A DNA stretch of 64,000 nucleotides from Acanthococcus lagerstroemiae (GCA_031841125.1 CM063110.1:27647626-27711625); one strand, 5' to 3'; positions 31,952 to 44,929 are shown, counted from the first letter of the stretch. The notes: generated by a model not told the origin, from the sequence alone. Made by a program: numbers and translations.

Positions 31952-31969
31952 AAATGTCTTTTACTTTGG

Positions 31970-33960
31970 CTTCGACTGTAAATATCAACTGGAAGCATCT
32001 TGGCTCAGCATCGTGGAAGAGTTTGAGAAGCTTTGGAGGAAGGGAGTTTAAATTTTCCTGAGCTCTAGAACCCCCTCCCAATTCCTCTTCATTTTGGGGG
32101 AGTGAGTCAATGGTTCACATATTTCAATGTAAAATGTTGGAATTGAACCTCTATATCCCTCTTCCAGAAATATCACTCTCTGCCCCTGGCCCCCCGGGTT
32201 CTTTTTTCTTTAGGAAAAGCAGGAAACGAGACTTTTTTGGTTTTTATACAAGTAAATCTGGTCAAATTGTTTTCTAATCGAGAAAGGGGCGAGGTCGTGT
32301 CCTAAGCCAAATTTTGTCGACTTTCACATTTCGTCAGCCGATTTTAGTTTTTTCGGCCTTTTGTTTCAAGTCACTCACATAGATATTACAATTTCGTGTA
32401 GTCCACTTGTAACCCGCAAGACCTTTAACCGGATAATCCTCAAAACTCGCGCCTTTGATCATCGCCGAGTCGAACGGTAAACCCGGACCGGACTTTCGCA
32501 TTTACTTCAAAACCCTTAACGTGATGTTAATTCGCACACATGCGAAACTTTTCGAGGCCTATTGCAGTTACGGTGTTGTTTTTTTTCTCTCCTGTGCAAA
32601 TATCCGTCTTAGTTGTCTCACCCTTCGCTCTTTTCCTTCCTTTTCTTTTTTAATAAGCGTTTTACGTAATTTCCGAACTAGCATTTCGATCCATCAAAAT
32701 GATTGATCATCCGCGAATGAATGAACAGAATCGAAATCGAACGAATTAAATGAAAACGAAACAGAGAGAAAAAAAGGGAAAAAACTGACGCGTCTGTTTC
32801 CGTTGAATTCGTTGCTCACTTCACGGTCTGCTTTGTATAATATGAAATAAGAACTTGAGAGAGGCTCTTCAGAAAATTTGGTGCAAAAAGTGAACGAGTG
32901 ATACATCAACGAGAATATATACATTTGTTATACACGGCGGCAACAGCCGAAAGCTTTATCGAGCATCGTCTCTAATTTAATTGCCGAATCGAGTTGTTAC
33001 TGTTAAGGTGTATTAATAACGCGGATTACCTTCGTTCATCGGCTCTTTTTTTTTTAATTAACCGATATTTTTTGAATTTCGGTTGAACGTGTCGACTGCA
33101 TGGGAGAATCAGAAACCGAAGCGAGGGGTGTGGGAATTGGGCAAATTTTCGGTGGTCGATGTATCCTGTGGTATCGTGTGTAATATTGGGTGTAAAATGA
33201 AAACGGCGCTAATTTATTACACCTCATGCCAAGACGGTCTCTTAAACCGATACGATGCTTTTGTCTTCTTTTAATTAGAAACATGCGCAGCGTCGTATTT
33301 CACGTGGTGGTATTATTTCAAGCCACGTATTTGTGTGTATCTTTTCACTCATTTGTATTTCATGTTGTAGCTCACACTGCATACTCTCAATTTTTTGTAA
33401 CCGTAGAAGTCCTACTTGGCGGCAGGGTGAAAGAGAATAAACACGCTCCCAGAAGTTACTCTGTTGAAATGCGCATGAAGAGTGATGAATGTGTTCTCGT
33501 GATTTTCACACATCAGCAATTGACGATTTACATTCCAAATACCGCAATGAGATTAAGCATGAGGCAAATATGAGGACTTAGGCGATCTATCACCCAATCC
33601 TTCAAGAGCCTCTCAAGCAACTGAAGAATTATACGAGCGAGAGAATTTTCAGCATTATTTGGCTACCTATCAGCACGCCCCCTTCCTCTCCATGAGCCAC
33701 CCTCTAGGTTGGCTATTTGCCCTTATGCAATTGAGTATTCGAAAGTTTAAGGTAGAGAACCACCACAGGTATTCTGACGGGACAGGTGACGGTGACTATG
33801 ACTGTAGGTGACTGAAAATGCACAGAAAATAGTAGATAAGTGGAGAAGTCAGAGTCGTACAGTTTTAAAAGGGCACACAGAATCTTCATCAAGTATGGAA
33901 AATTCTCGAAAGTCTTCTTAAACTTCTCTAAAAGAATCTTACCGACTTTCGTATCAGTCT
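31970..33960. other. Unassigned; CpG-rich part 32.4-33.6 kb
   Basis: 31.97-32.3 kb is repeat-like with C-runs. From 32.4 kb a CpG-rich, apparently single-copy stretch follows. The longest frame is 115 codons (33226-33573, plus); it is Val/Phe-rich at the start and shows no motif. 33.75-33.95 kb returns to degenerate TTCTTC/AAGTC repeats. Confidence 0.35.
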
Positions 33961-33974
33961 TTCAGACAGGTTCA

Positions 33975-34020
33975 TAGCGTCGTCTCGGAACTGGAGGTCC
34001 CGGGTTCGAGCAATACCACC
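33975..34020 (+). other. tRNA-like 3' half (SINE head fragment)
   Basis: AGCGTCGTCTCGGAACTGGA followed by GGTCCCGGGTTCGAGCAATA reads as an anticodon-arm and T-arm region with a good B-box (GGTTCGAGCAA). The 5' half with the A-box is not recognisable. It is followed directly by TGGAAGAGAAGGC, similar to the start of the SINE body at 16046, so it is probably a truncated SINE. Confidence 0.5.
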
Positions 34021-34021
34021 T

Positions 34022-34860
34022 GGAAGAGAAGGCTTGGACACGGAATTATGACGTCACGCTCAGTAGTCAGTCTGAGTACATTGCATATATGGAAAAAACG
34101 CGTTTTTTTCCTTTTTATTTGAAGATAACTCGATAAATACTCATTTTTACAAAAAAATGCAGGTTACAAAATTTCTTCTCCTTTAAATTTCCTTTCTGAT
34201 GAGTGTAAGTTTAAGGCTATAAACGAGGTCTCTTTCATTATTTCAATGATTTAGTTTCGTGTATAATTACGCGCTGTAGTTTCAATAAATAAAACGCGTT
34301 CTTTTCACTTTATTTGAAGATAACTCGATAAATACTCATTTTTATTTAAAAAATGCAGGTTACGAAATTTCTTCTCCATTAAATTTTCTTTTTGATGAGT
34401 GTAAGTTTAAGGCTGTACATGCGGTCTCTTTTATTATTTCAGTGATTTAATTTTCGTATACATACACTAATTATGTGCTATTGGTATAGCACTGTTATCA
34501 ATTTTTCATCTGATATTCGCATGAAACTTGGCAAAAAGGTTAGAATAAATGAAATACTGAAAAATGGTTTCAAGACAAACGTCTCAAGGTGGAAACAGAG
34601 CTAGAGGAAAATTAAATCATTGGAATAATGAAAGAGATTGCGTTTACAGCCTCAAACTTATACTCATCAGAAAGAAAATTTAATGGAGAAGAAATTTTGT
34701 AGGTTGCATTTATTTGTAAAAATGAGTATTTATCGAGTTATCTTCAAATAAAGTGAAAAAACGCGTTTTCTCCATATATGCAATGTACTCGGACCACAGA
34801 CTGACTATTGAGCGTGACGTCATCGCTCCTTTTGCGTTCAGTGTCCAGGCCTTCTCGTCA
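34022..34860. repeat. Large foldback with a tandemly doubled left arm
   Basis: The left arm (34022-34220: GGAAGAGAAGGCTTGGACAC, GACGTCACGCTCAGTAGTCA, GTACATTGCATATATGG, then AGATAACTCGATAAATACTC) is the inverted complement of 34625-34857. A second copy of the inner part of the arm occurs at about 34285-34425 (again AGATAACTCGATAAATACTC, then GATGAGTGTAAGTTTAAGGC). The outer arm begins next to a tRNA-like B-box, so this may be two SINE copies in inverted orientation. Open frames of 83-100 codons here are shadows of the arms. Confidence 0.75.
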
Positions 34861-34869
34861 ACGGGCGGA

Positions 34870-37520
34870 CTACTCCTTCGCATGAACATGAGAGAAATAG
34901 TTCCTTCTCTTTCTTTCATGAGAACAACTTTATTTATTTCTTTTGAAGAAACGCCCTTATTATTCTGCGAAAAAAAAGAGAAAATTATCGTTGTCTTTTT
35001 TTGAATAACCAAAAACTGTGTTTTTTTTTCTTTGAATAAGAAAAACGGCGTACTTTCTTTGCGAAAAAGTTGTTGTTTTTTCTTTCTTTTTTTTTTTTTT
35101 AACGAGAAGAAATTTTTCCATTCTAAAGTAAAAAGAGACGATTTTCATATCAAAATTTTGTGGAATTTCAGGTGCGAGAATTCGGATTTTGACTACCCAA
35201 ATACCATTTAAAATTCCAAGGTTGATGATGAGATGTTCCAGCTCTTTGTTGGAAAATGGGAAAATTATTTCACCCTAAAATAAAGTAGACCTTAGCCACG
35301 GGTGCCGAATCTATAGTCGCTCCTTGGTAGTTTCCGGGGATTTTTCCAAAAATATGATCTGGATTCAAGAAGGGTAATTTAAATTTTGAAGTTCAATATA
35401 AACGTCAAGGTTTTATCCATAAAACGGTATCATGAATATTGTTGTAAGTTGTTATTTAGAGGCAAAGCAAAGTACAAATTTAAAATTTGAGAAAAGTTAT
35501 CGTCCGAGTGCAGGTAACCGCAACTGACCATAGCTCTTAAGATACCTATTTGTGCCATTTCTATCCGACTACCCAATGAAAAAAAGAAGGGATGTTTGCG
35601 CCACACCTTGTATGAAGTAAAACGTATTATACGCTTCTGTATTCTGTTGTTTGCTTTTTAGAATTTAAAAAGAAGAAAAGCTAAATAATTATCAGGTTAA
35701 CATGAAGTACCTACGCGTTGACGTTAATACACGAGTAAGGTGTATAATAATTACACCAACCCTCCCAATTAAATTTTTGCACACACAACTCATCGCATTG
35801 GTTATTAAAGTACCTACATAGCTCGCGCTCTGTAATAAGCGATTATACAGTGTTACTTGCTCATCAATTAAGCATCCAGAGAATTTAGAATTAAGAGCAT
35901 TAATTACTAGATAATTATCTCCCAACAATGCGGTTAATTTCTAAGCCTATTCGGTATTCCAGTACCATACAATTCCTCATTTATGGAACATCTCATTCTA
36001 GCTATGAAGGGGTAATTATTCGATACGGCATGTTTTATCATCGCTTGTTACAGCAATTGTGCATATTTCGCGGATGTGAAGCGCGCACTCATGATAATCT
36101 ACAAAAGGATATAAGATAAGCACAAGATATCGCGAGTATTTTCAGCTTATGGGGTATCAAAGTCGCCCTCTTTCCTCTTTTTGGCGGAACCCATGAGTTC
36201 GCAGGGCAGTTATACTCATACTGAGAAGACTGGATCTAGTAGAGTGTCCAGTGGAGGTGCTTCCCCTTTGTTTGAAGACACCCTCCCCTCTCCACAGACA
36301 AAAAGTCAAGAAACTTTGGTACCCAATGCTAAATCTTATCCCCGATACTCACATAGGTATCGTATATTGAATAAGCTTGATCATTTTAAAGGGTCCGGAG
36401 CACAATTCTGTACCAATTTCTTTTTAAAGAAGATATCGCATTCCTTTTGTCCTCGCTGTTTGCCTGTCTACTTATGAGTCGTGATCAAATGTAACGCATC
36501 TGTAAGTTCCCGGAGAAGCGAGCAGCAAATATTAACGACCCTGCCCCTCTCGTCCAAGTTACATCTATGCCTACTGGATAAGGTCGAATTACTTCACCAT
36601 TGAAACATTCAATTCACGCTAATTCGATTTGCTGTGCAATTCGGTGGCATACAATGAACGCAGGCACAGTCGAGTCTGATTGATTGTTGGTACAGACGCC
36701 AACAAATTGCCAACAGAAAGATGTTCGTCGAACGTATTTATGAAATCAAACACATTTAAATGTATAGAATGCCTTAAAAAGATGAAGTCAGTCACAGAGA
36801 AGGCAGATAGGCGATTTACTTCGACCGAGGAGGTAGGTAGCTTTATGCATGGATATGAAGAAAGAACTGTTTGAAGATGCTACAAAGACATAAAGAATGA
36901 ACATGTCCACGGCCATTATTCTACGAAGAAGTTGTAGTTATAATGTACGTATCGCGAGTCTATACGAATGAATTTTTGATGCAGTATTACAGTGTATACA
37001 CACAGTACGGCCGCAAAGTGTAATTGCTAATAACATATTAATGTACGCCTAGTAGGTGTAACAGAGTTTCAATGGTAAAAATTAGCCGCAGAACTTCTTT
37101 ATTGTAATTCAAAAATAAATAATTTATATAAAAAAGAAGGGAAAAAAATGGTAAACGGGAACGTATACTGTTCTCCTAGAGGAGAGTAGTCGGTCTCAAA
37201 ACGTAGCTGCAACCTTCCACATTTTTGATGAACACTGAGAAGAAAATCTATTCATTCACATTCGACTTCAGTTTCTGGATTTATATGCTTGAAAAAACAT
37301 TTGCAGCAACTGGAATGTACAGAATGTCTAATGAAAAGAGCCCCACAAAACGGATCGAGATACCACAATAAGGGATCTCAGTTTGCTATGTCTGCCTGGT
37401 TTTCCATTGAGCGAAGACATTATCTTTACCTCCCAAAAGGGGGACTGTAACTACAAACTTTCAGATGAGAACACATGAAAGTCAATCGAAATAGGAGTTT
37501 CATGGGTCGTTGATTTCGCA
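34870..37520. other. Unassigned block
   Basis: 34.97-35.14 kb has A- and T-runs. 35.7-36.9 kb is mixed, apparently single-copy DNA with a 98-codon frame (36181-36477) of Ser/Pro-rich, motif-free sequence. No TIR or LINE signature was recognised. Confidence 0.35.
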
Positions 37521-37539
37521 CATATCCAGGCTCTCTCTT

Positions 37540-37641
37540 GGTGGAGCGTATGGCGATGCACGCATGCCAAAGTAGCTCCCCAGACGACGCACCCATGATC
37601 TCAGAAACTACCCTTTCGAGTATCGCATCAGTGACCAGAGG
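37540..37641 (+). repeat. ~100-bp retroposon family, copy 4
   Basis: Runs from GGTGGAGCGTATGGCGATGC to CGCATCAGTGACCAGAGG, full length and close to copies 1 and 3. Possible duplication remnants ATATCCAGGCT (left, about 37522) and ATATCCAGCCT (right, about 37649) match at 10 of 11 but are not immediately adjacent to the ends, so the TSD is uncertain. Confidence 0.82.
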
Positions 37642-37644
37642 CAC

Positions 37645-38460
37645 TCAAATATCCAGCCTGGTTTTCGATTTGATCTCAATTAGGGCCCCACAATTCAAAG
37701 TTGACAAATGAATTTTTTTTTTTGAAAAACCGAACTATTTTGAAAACAGAATTTTCCAAGTCGTGAATTTCGAAAATTTCATCAAATTCTTAATACGATC
37801 CAGAAGTAGGCCCCTTTGCCCATTTCAACTGAGAAATTTAAATTTTGGGACCTAAATCGACGTTGCATGCAGAATTTGATATGATTTTCAGTCAGCAATC
37901 CAGAAAACCCCATTTCTGAGCCTTCGATGTTTCAAAAACAGTGAATTTTGTTCATTAGAATTTTTTGTCAAAAATCGAAGCTAGATCAAAAATCCGAATA
38001 GATGTTTGAAATCAGCGACCCAGAAACCTCATATTTTGATACTTTGATCGACATGTTCTCATTTTAAAATCCAGTGCTGGTGGAACGTTCCAGCTCCCCT
38101 TTCGGAGAGAACATTTTTTCACCAAAAAAGAAACTGGAAGGTCCTGCTTTGTAGCATCTCAATCGTTTAAATTAATTTCCATGACTTTTCAAGGCCTATT
38201 TTCAAAACTGACGAAGATACGAAATTACGCACGGAATTAGAGCGCTCGAAGGATCACTCTTTTCTTGAATCTTCCCAGCTACTGTTTTTTTATTTCTGAG
38301 CCAGTTTGATTAAAGTCTTCAGGAGTTATCAGAAGTCCTGAAATGACTCCAAACGGATCTCAACTGGTTTTAGTGAGCCTGAATAAATCTTAACTGACTT
38401 GAAAAATATCGACTAATTTAATTGAGTTAAACTTTTTTTTTTTTCTAACTCAACGAGTTT
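37645..38460. repeat. Degenerate repeat block (CAGCGACCCAGAAACC words)
   Basis: Loose repeats of ATCAGCGACCCAGAAACCTC, GAATTTTGATATG and TTTCGAAAATTTC, shading after 38270 into AACTGGTTT/GACTTGA words. No coding capacity. The texture matches the array at 7.4-8.9 kb only partly. Confidence 0.4.
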
Positions 38461-39375
38461 GACCGTTTGAATGGTCTTAATGGTTTTCAACAAGCTTTAT
38501 ACAGTTTTAATTCTAGAAGTAAAAGGGAGACAGAAGAGTCAGAACAGCTTGTCCTATTATATCTCAAAAAAAAAAAAAAAAAAAAAAAATCGCAAGAAAA
38601 TATAAGCAGTGATCGCCATTGCAAACCAATGCCCCCTTATACCATATGACAGTAACATAAACATGAAGTTCTACTGGGGATAAACGAAGGGGGAGAGATA
38701 AGTAAAACTTACGCGGGTAAAATTTCTCCGAAATTTTGACAGCATTTTTTTATTCTTTATATAAAAATGGTAATCCTATCAATTTTGAACATTAGTTTTG
38801 ATTCTTCAGCCATCCTACAGTTTCTATCTTCATTTTATCAGAATTTTGGTCTAAATTGATAATTGATAAGCTCCAAAATTTTACACTTTCCCATTGGCTC
38901 TCGGGAGAGAGAGGATATCCTCATATCCTCCCTCCAATTTACGCCACTGCTAAATGATATACATCCACAAATTCATTACTCCCGAGAAGGATTGAGGAGT
39001 TCAAAAGCAAATTACATACTAAGTTGGTACCAAACTGTTTCATTTACGAGTCTAGGAAAAGCAAACGACCTATAACTAGGTTTCCATTTTTTTTTTTCAT
39101 TCTAAAGAGGGGAGGTGGTGGTAAATCTTCAATAATGTCATTTCAAAAGCTTCCCCCACACTCTTTCGTCTACCTAAATGCGTATTATACATCCTCGAAT
39201 CACTCGGTTATTGAATTTCCGAAAATCGAAACATCATTCCATTTATAAATTGAAACCGATCCACTACGTCCAGAATTTTAAAATGACTTCGACCAAGGAC
39301 ATAATTTTACCAACCGAACGTGACAATGTTACCAGTTGACGAATATATTTGAAACTGAATTTTCAAATTAGGAGA
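38460..39375. other. Unassigned; 24-nt A-run and a solo MITE end
   Basis: A long A-run is at 38566-38589. Near 38925-38953, CTCCAATTTACGCCACTG on the plus strand reads as the right end of a CAGTGGCGTAAATTGGAG-type MITE. A possible but poor left partner lies near 38674. Open frames here are not gene-like. Confidence 0.35.
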
Positions 39376-39378
39376 AAA

Positions 39379-39612
39379 CAAAAGGCCAACACATATTTTG
39401 AGATTTTACCTACTACAAATCCGAATTTACCAATTTTCCCATTTTACTGAGGATGATTTTGCCAACTGACCAAAGTGTCCAAAAGACCAATAATAAACAA
39501 AAGGCCTAACATATATTTTGAGATTTTATCTACTGCAAATCCAAATTTCCAATTTTTTCATCTTACTAAGGAGGATTCTTCTAATTGGCCGAAGTGTCTA
39601 GAAGACCAATCC
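39379..39612. repeat. Tandem duplication (~118-bp period)
   Basis: Two copies begin ACAAAAGGCC at 39379 and 39497. Both contain ATATTTTGAGATTTTA, CTAC/GCAAATCCAAATTT, a TTACT-AGGA-GATT segment, and GAAGTGTC-A-AAGACCAAT. They are about 80 percent alike by eye. Confidence 0.8.
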
Positions 39613-39765
39613 TCTCCCTCCATGAGTACGTCCTTGACTTCAGTGGAAGACTAGATTTCCGCTCCATCGAGGCATTCTTTTTTTAGAGAAAATCTCCACT
39701 CTTTCACGCCCGATTCGCATACACTAATACTTCTGAGTCATTCAAGATTATGAGACCCGTGGTAC

Positions 39766-40015
39766 CAAAGGCGCAACTAAGGAGGGGACTCAAGGCTATA
39801 CCCCCTCCAAATTTTTTTTCAAATTTTCTCAAAATCAATTTTGAAACGAAAAAAAATTTATGCCGATAGCCTGATGCGGTTACGTTGCGTCGTAGGTTCG
39901 TATAAATTTACAGCTCGTAAAAATAGATAGGTAGCAAGTCGATCTGTCACCCTTGCCTAAGTTATTTTCTTCTAAATTCTAGCCCCCACCAAAAAAAGGT
40001 TCTAGTTGCGCCCTG
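39766..40015. mobile_element. 250-bp hAT-type MITE (CARGGCGCAACTA ends)
   Basis: The left end CAAAGGCGCAACTAAGGAGG and the right end, on the minus strand CAGGGCGCAACTAGAACC, are inverted repeats with one indel. Flanks CGTGGTAC (39758-39765) and TATGGTAC (40016-40023) match at 6 of 8. A C/T-rich tract lies inside each end. No coding capacity. Confidence 0.8.
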
Positions 40016-40023
40016 TATGGTAC

Positions 40024-41880
40024 ACAATATTGGACCTACAATGACAAAACGCTGTCCCAAACACCTTGCTCAAACATACAACCCCGTATTTACGATATCA
40101 AATCGTAAAACAGGTAACTGATATCTACAGGCGAGTTATTCGCACATCGACACCTTGGAAGCTTCCGTTTTCCACAGAGTTAATGTCAAGCAACTCGAAG
40201 GTAATTAAGAATCATAAATCGGACGAGCACGGGCAGGCTCGTGAATTAAGCCAAACTGGTTTGATGCTGAACAGGAGATGAAAAAAACAATCTTTTCCGA
40301 ATACTTTTTAGAGAAAATCATGCAACCGTACAACATTTCGCTTTTCTACCCGACCGACGAGTATACAAACACCCTCCCCCCCCCCACACAAACACTCGCA
40401 GAAGCGCACACAGGAACCCTAAATTAGGTTTAAATGGCTTACCCTAATCTTTTATAATTCATCTGTGTACTTAAGATATACCTACTCACTGTGTTTGTTA
40501 TTATTACATATGTTTGAGTGTTCAGAATAACTGTTTCATATTGACGGTCTAATGTACGCCACATCTGCTCGTTTATTAAAAAGTTTCGGTTTTGGTTGTT
40601 GAAAGGGAAGAAAAAAATCGATACAGTGATAAGGAGCAGATATGATGAATTGCATTTTCTAAAGATTGCGACTGTGTCGGTTCTGATAATCTTAGTTGCT
40701 CGTAAAATGTCGGAGTGCAAGAATGAGAACGAATTTCAAATGATTTCGAAACATGTTTCGTCAAGTGTCTTGCTGTTTAAATTTTTCCCTTTCAAAGCCG
40801 TAAGCATATCACATTTTCATGAACCACTTTTGAAAAAGACGCTCCATTTGAAATGAGGACTCCACAGGACTCACAACTTACTGGAGAAGGGGAAAGAAAA
40901 TTTATTTTTCAACATCCGTGGGCAAGAACTCTGGCGAATGCTTCGATGTACTTTTCTTGACACCAACATGTTCCAAGTTCTAACGACATTTTTCAGTTAA
41001 TGATATTCCAAGTCCTTCATTTGAACTCCATTAATTTTTAACAACTGATACTAATTTCAATCAGCAATATTTTTACTCTTCCACAAATGCCTCGTCTTCC
41101 GTGTTGGATATGTTATGAACCAGTTAGTATGTTTCAAAAAAAGCCACGCTGGCACTGCAGTCCACCTCCCCTTTCTCGAAATTTATATTCCGAATAAGAG
41201 CATTCTTCAAATCATCGGCCGAGCATATGATAATTTAGTCAATAATCTGCCAAATAAGAAGACGGTTCCACGGGCCATTTTCTTTTCCTTCGTGTTTAAT
41301 AATGTCCTAGCGACCATTTAACAAAACTGTGTGAGCGAAAATGTTTTCCTCTTGGTGTTTTTGGGTTGCGACTAGTGAATCAACAAATTTGACCACCGCC
41401 TCTCCCTCCTTGGTCAGGAGAGTCTGATGGATTCAGAGGATCATCAATAATTTCATTTTTGAAAATACGTGCAGCAGAAATAATGCAATACAGTAGTTCA
41501 GAAGCTTACATTGTACCTCAATGTATCTATAGATTTGGATAATGTTCTTGAAAAATAGACAGTTCGGGAATCTGATCCACCATTTCACTTCCATAAATTG
41601 GTTCGACGATCGATTTAACACAGATAACAAGGGTAATAATTACATTAGCGGTTTATATTAGAAAAACATCTTGATCTCGTTTGCGGTTTCATCACCTTTT
41701 TTCATTGAAGGCATTACTCTCCGGCGCTTCTTCAACCATCGACATACTACGTACTATTAAGTTCACCACTACACTACACAGCAAACTTTTTTTTTTTTTT
41801 TTTCTATTCAGCGAAGGTTTCTAAAACATAATGAAAGACACGGCTTAGTAGTTTTTCACCTACAGACCATTTTCCTAAAT
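40024..41880. other. Unassigned AT-rich block
   Basis: A C-run at 40376-40386 and a long T-run at 41788-41804. A minus-strand 93-codon frame (40439-40720) and others show no recognisable motif. Confidence 0.35.
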
Positions 41881-41884
41881 TAAT

Positions 41885-42500
41885 TTTGAAAGTTTTCGAA
41901 GACAGCATCGATCAGCTCCAATTAATTCCAATTATTGGCAAAACTGCATTCTATTAAAAAAATCACTCCGAACTTTCTTATAAAAAATTCAGCCTCTTAT
42001 AAAAAATTGCTCTGATTTTTCTTAGGCAGGGGCGGATTTAGGGAATAAGTTGGGGGCGGAACATACGAAACAATGCAAAAAATTTTTTGCCCTCTTTTTG
42101 AAACGTTTCACACACTTTCTTAATGTAATAAAGTGAAGAGATAAGTGTAGCATAACAAAAAATTTCTTTTTTCTTTCTCTCTTTCTTTCTTTCTTCTTTT
42201 TGTCCTTATATTTACGTTCTATTCTTTTGAACTGGGGGGGGGAGACCCCCTGTAAATCCGCCACAGCTTAGGGGAAATTCCGTTTACTTTAACTATCGAG
42301 ATTTTACTTCTTGGATACAACATGCCAGATTAAAGTTTTTTTAAATTCGTTTTAGCAGTTTTCGAATAAAGCTCCCATCAGCTTCACGGATTAGTTCCAA
42401 TAATAAGCAAAACTCCGTGTTCTGTGGAAAAACTACACACAGGAAAATTTAGTCTCCTTCAATTTGACTAACAAGATTTTTCTTTTAGGTTATAACATGT
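41885..42500. repeat. Degenerate tandem repeat interrupted by a MITE
   Basis: CAGCTCCAATTAATTCCAATTATTGGCAAAACT near 41913 reappears as CAGCTTCACGGATTAGTTCCAATAATAAGCAAAACT near 42380, and GATTTTTCTTAGG / GATTTTTCTTTTAGG occur in both units. Removing the 246-bp MITE plus duplication gives a period of about 225 bp. The MITE (42027-42266) sits at CTTAGG. Confidence 0.55.
42027..42266. mobile_element. 240-bp hAT-type MITE (CAGGGGCGGATTTA ends)
   Basis: The left end CAGGGGCGGATTTAGGG and the right end, on the minus strand CTGTGGCGGATTTACAGG. CTTAGG flanks both sides exactly (42021-42026 and 42267-42272), a 6-bp duplication or the visible core of an 8-bp one. A G-run (42235-42242) lies just inside the right end. 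It is related to the GGCGGAT-type ends at 6733 and 30590. Confidence 0.8.
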
Positions 42501-44920
42501 TAAGCTGTTTATCGAGAACCAAAGTTATCCAATACGCAAAGATCAGACGACTTGAGTTTTTAACAAATACCATCTCGTTTCATACGGACCACAGAAGAAA
42601 ATTCCTATGCTCAAAATTGAATAAATTAAATTTTCAGCTCAAAAAAGGGTGTGCAATTTTCTCAAGAAGCTGATATAGTTATTTCGAGTCGAGTCATGTT
42701 CAAAAAATGCAAAAATATGCGAAAATTATTCCAAGAAATTCTGACAAGCAATGATGGATACAAAGAGAACATGCCTCTCCACCCCCCCCCCTCCACCAGT
42801 TGAAGCTGATACTGTATAAGATTCAAAACTGTTTACCAACTTGAAGAAATTGCTACTTTTAGATGATTTTGTGCCTTATTTCAATAAATATAAAAATACT
42901 CATTTTTTCGCAGTTGTGAATGTCTAGAAAAAAAAGGACACTCACTACGTAGATCTGATCTCAAGTCAATCCTATAAATCTGAACCCGAGTGACCCAACA
43001 TCCAAGTTATACTAGAAGAAGTATATCCCTAAAACTCAAAACTAAAAAATGAGGGACAATTGAAGGATATGATAAGACTTTCTTTTCTGATTTACGAGAT
43101 TTTTTCGATGGTCTCGAGGACACTTGTGCTAACTAGCATTTTTGTCAAAACTGTGTCAAGTGTGTTGATCTGTAGCTGTGTAGGCTATCCGGTGGTGTAC
43201 ACAAAACAGCTAATAACTTATTATTTAGACCGCCAGAAAACGCTTTCCGACTGAGTTAACTGATAAGTTATAAGTCGATGAAATTTCCAAACGCTCTCCT
43301 AAAAATTTCAATTTTGTTAACACAAGAGTCCATGAGACCATCGTTTTTTTCACTTCTGCATAATTTGTTTGAAGTAACTTACTTATATTAGGAGATACAT
43401 ACAACATATTTCTACTTTTATGTTGGAAAAATGTTCCACTTTTAAATTTTGGAGGGCTTTCTTTCAAAATCAATGATTCTTATTAAGAATTTGGAAGATC
43501 GGTAAACACACTCTCAAAAACTTTCCTCAACTTAGTTGACTAATAACTGCGGAAAGGATATCTTGCATTGTTATTTTAGGCTGGTTGCAGACTGGGAGAC
43601 AGTTAACACAGAGCCAAATACGTTCGATCCGCCAACCAAATAAACCAAAATCATTTGCTTTAACTAATTGTCAAGTGAAACGTAACTGGTCTATGGTTTG
43701 TTGCCTGTGCAGGCGGGCTTCCATGTACAACTTGCCTTAAGGTTGACTTCACTGAACTTGCACGTAGATTACCCTAAAATAACAACAAAAAATACCAAAT
43801 CATTCACCACTCCGCCTATTGGCCACCGAAGCTGCGAACTTTTTTTTTTTTAAAAAAAAGGTCTCAGGTTATTTTGGAAAACTAAGTTTCAAATTCGAAA
43901 TAGCCTACGATTGGAAGTAAATTATTTACCAACTGCACCTTCCGAAACTGGAAAGAAAAACAATCGTTTATAAACCTAGCGGAGAGGTATGTTTTGAAAA
44001 CAGAACTGAAATATCGAATTCAAGAAGTTTTCGTCGGTTGGCAAAGTTTACGGAGAAAACTGAGAGAAATTCCGGCCCGCACTTTTTTTACAAGTCGACT
44101 GACATTTCTGCAGTTGGAACCCCTTTCATTGGGACACGAGTAAACTTAAACCACCTACAGTTGCTTTACGATGGCGTGTCTCTGCTATAGCGAGAGATAA
44201 ATAGTGCCTCTGATCAAACAAACTTGACTTCTACGGTCAAATATATGCACCTCAGGTGTAATTGTCTGGAGGAGACAAATACTTCGAAAAATGGAATCGG
44301 TCTAGCCTACAGCAAATGCTTCCTCATTTTTCTACAAAAATTTCGAAGATAATTATTCCCTCAACTGGTACCATAACTGCCGAAGCAGTGGAGTTCTCGC
44401 ATTGCTTTAAAACCAAAATACCAAACAGCTTTGGATATCTCTATCTCCATAATCGCCGTAAAAACTGAACAATCAAAAATGATCGTAAATCTCTCTTCAA
44501 CGGAAATCTATAAATACTGGTGTAAATATTTCCATAATCTTTTTATAGCCTATTAAATTGCATCCAATCGATGCAGAAGTCATCATCGTTACAAATATTT
44601 GTAAACACTCTGTCAAAACAGAAACCAGGACGAAATAAACGCAGAGGAAAAATAGCAATTTCTGTGCTATGTTCCCTTAACAGGAATTTAGTGTATTTCG
44701 TCACTCGAATTTGATGGACTACTAGTGTCAAGAGCTTCCCGAGACTTTTGTGATTCTGCGTAAAACCAAAATTCGGTAAATAACCGAAAAATAATACCGT
44801 ATTGGACCAAAAACTTCGCACTTGTGCAAATCCGCCGAATAAATACACTCAATTTGACAAAAATGCCGAATAAGCCTGTGAAATGATGTACGAAAATCAA
44901 CTTTTTTATCGACAATCAAA
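42500..44920. other. Unassigned block
   Basis: AT-rich, with a C-run near 42782 and a T/A palindrome near 43840-43858. 43.24-43.55 kb has loose repeats of AACTTAGTTGACTAATAAC. No gene or bounded element recognised. Confidence 0.35.
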
Positions 44921-44929
44921 ATGGATCAC

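Noticed and set aside
43580..44200. Possible MITE starting GGCTGGTTGCAGACTGG
   Set aside because: No matching inverted end or TSD found within 1 kb.
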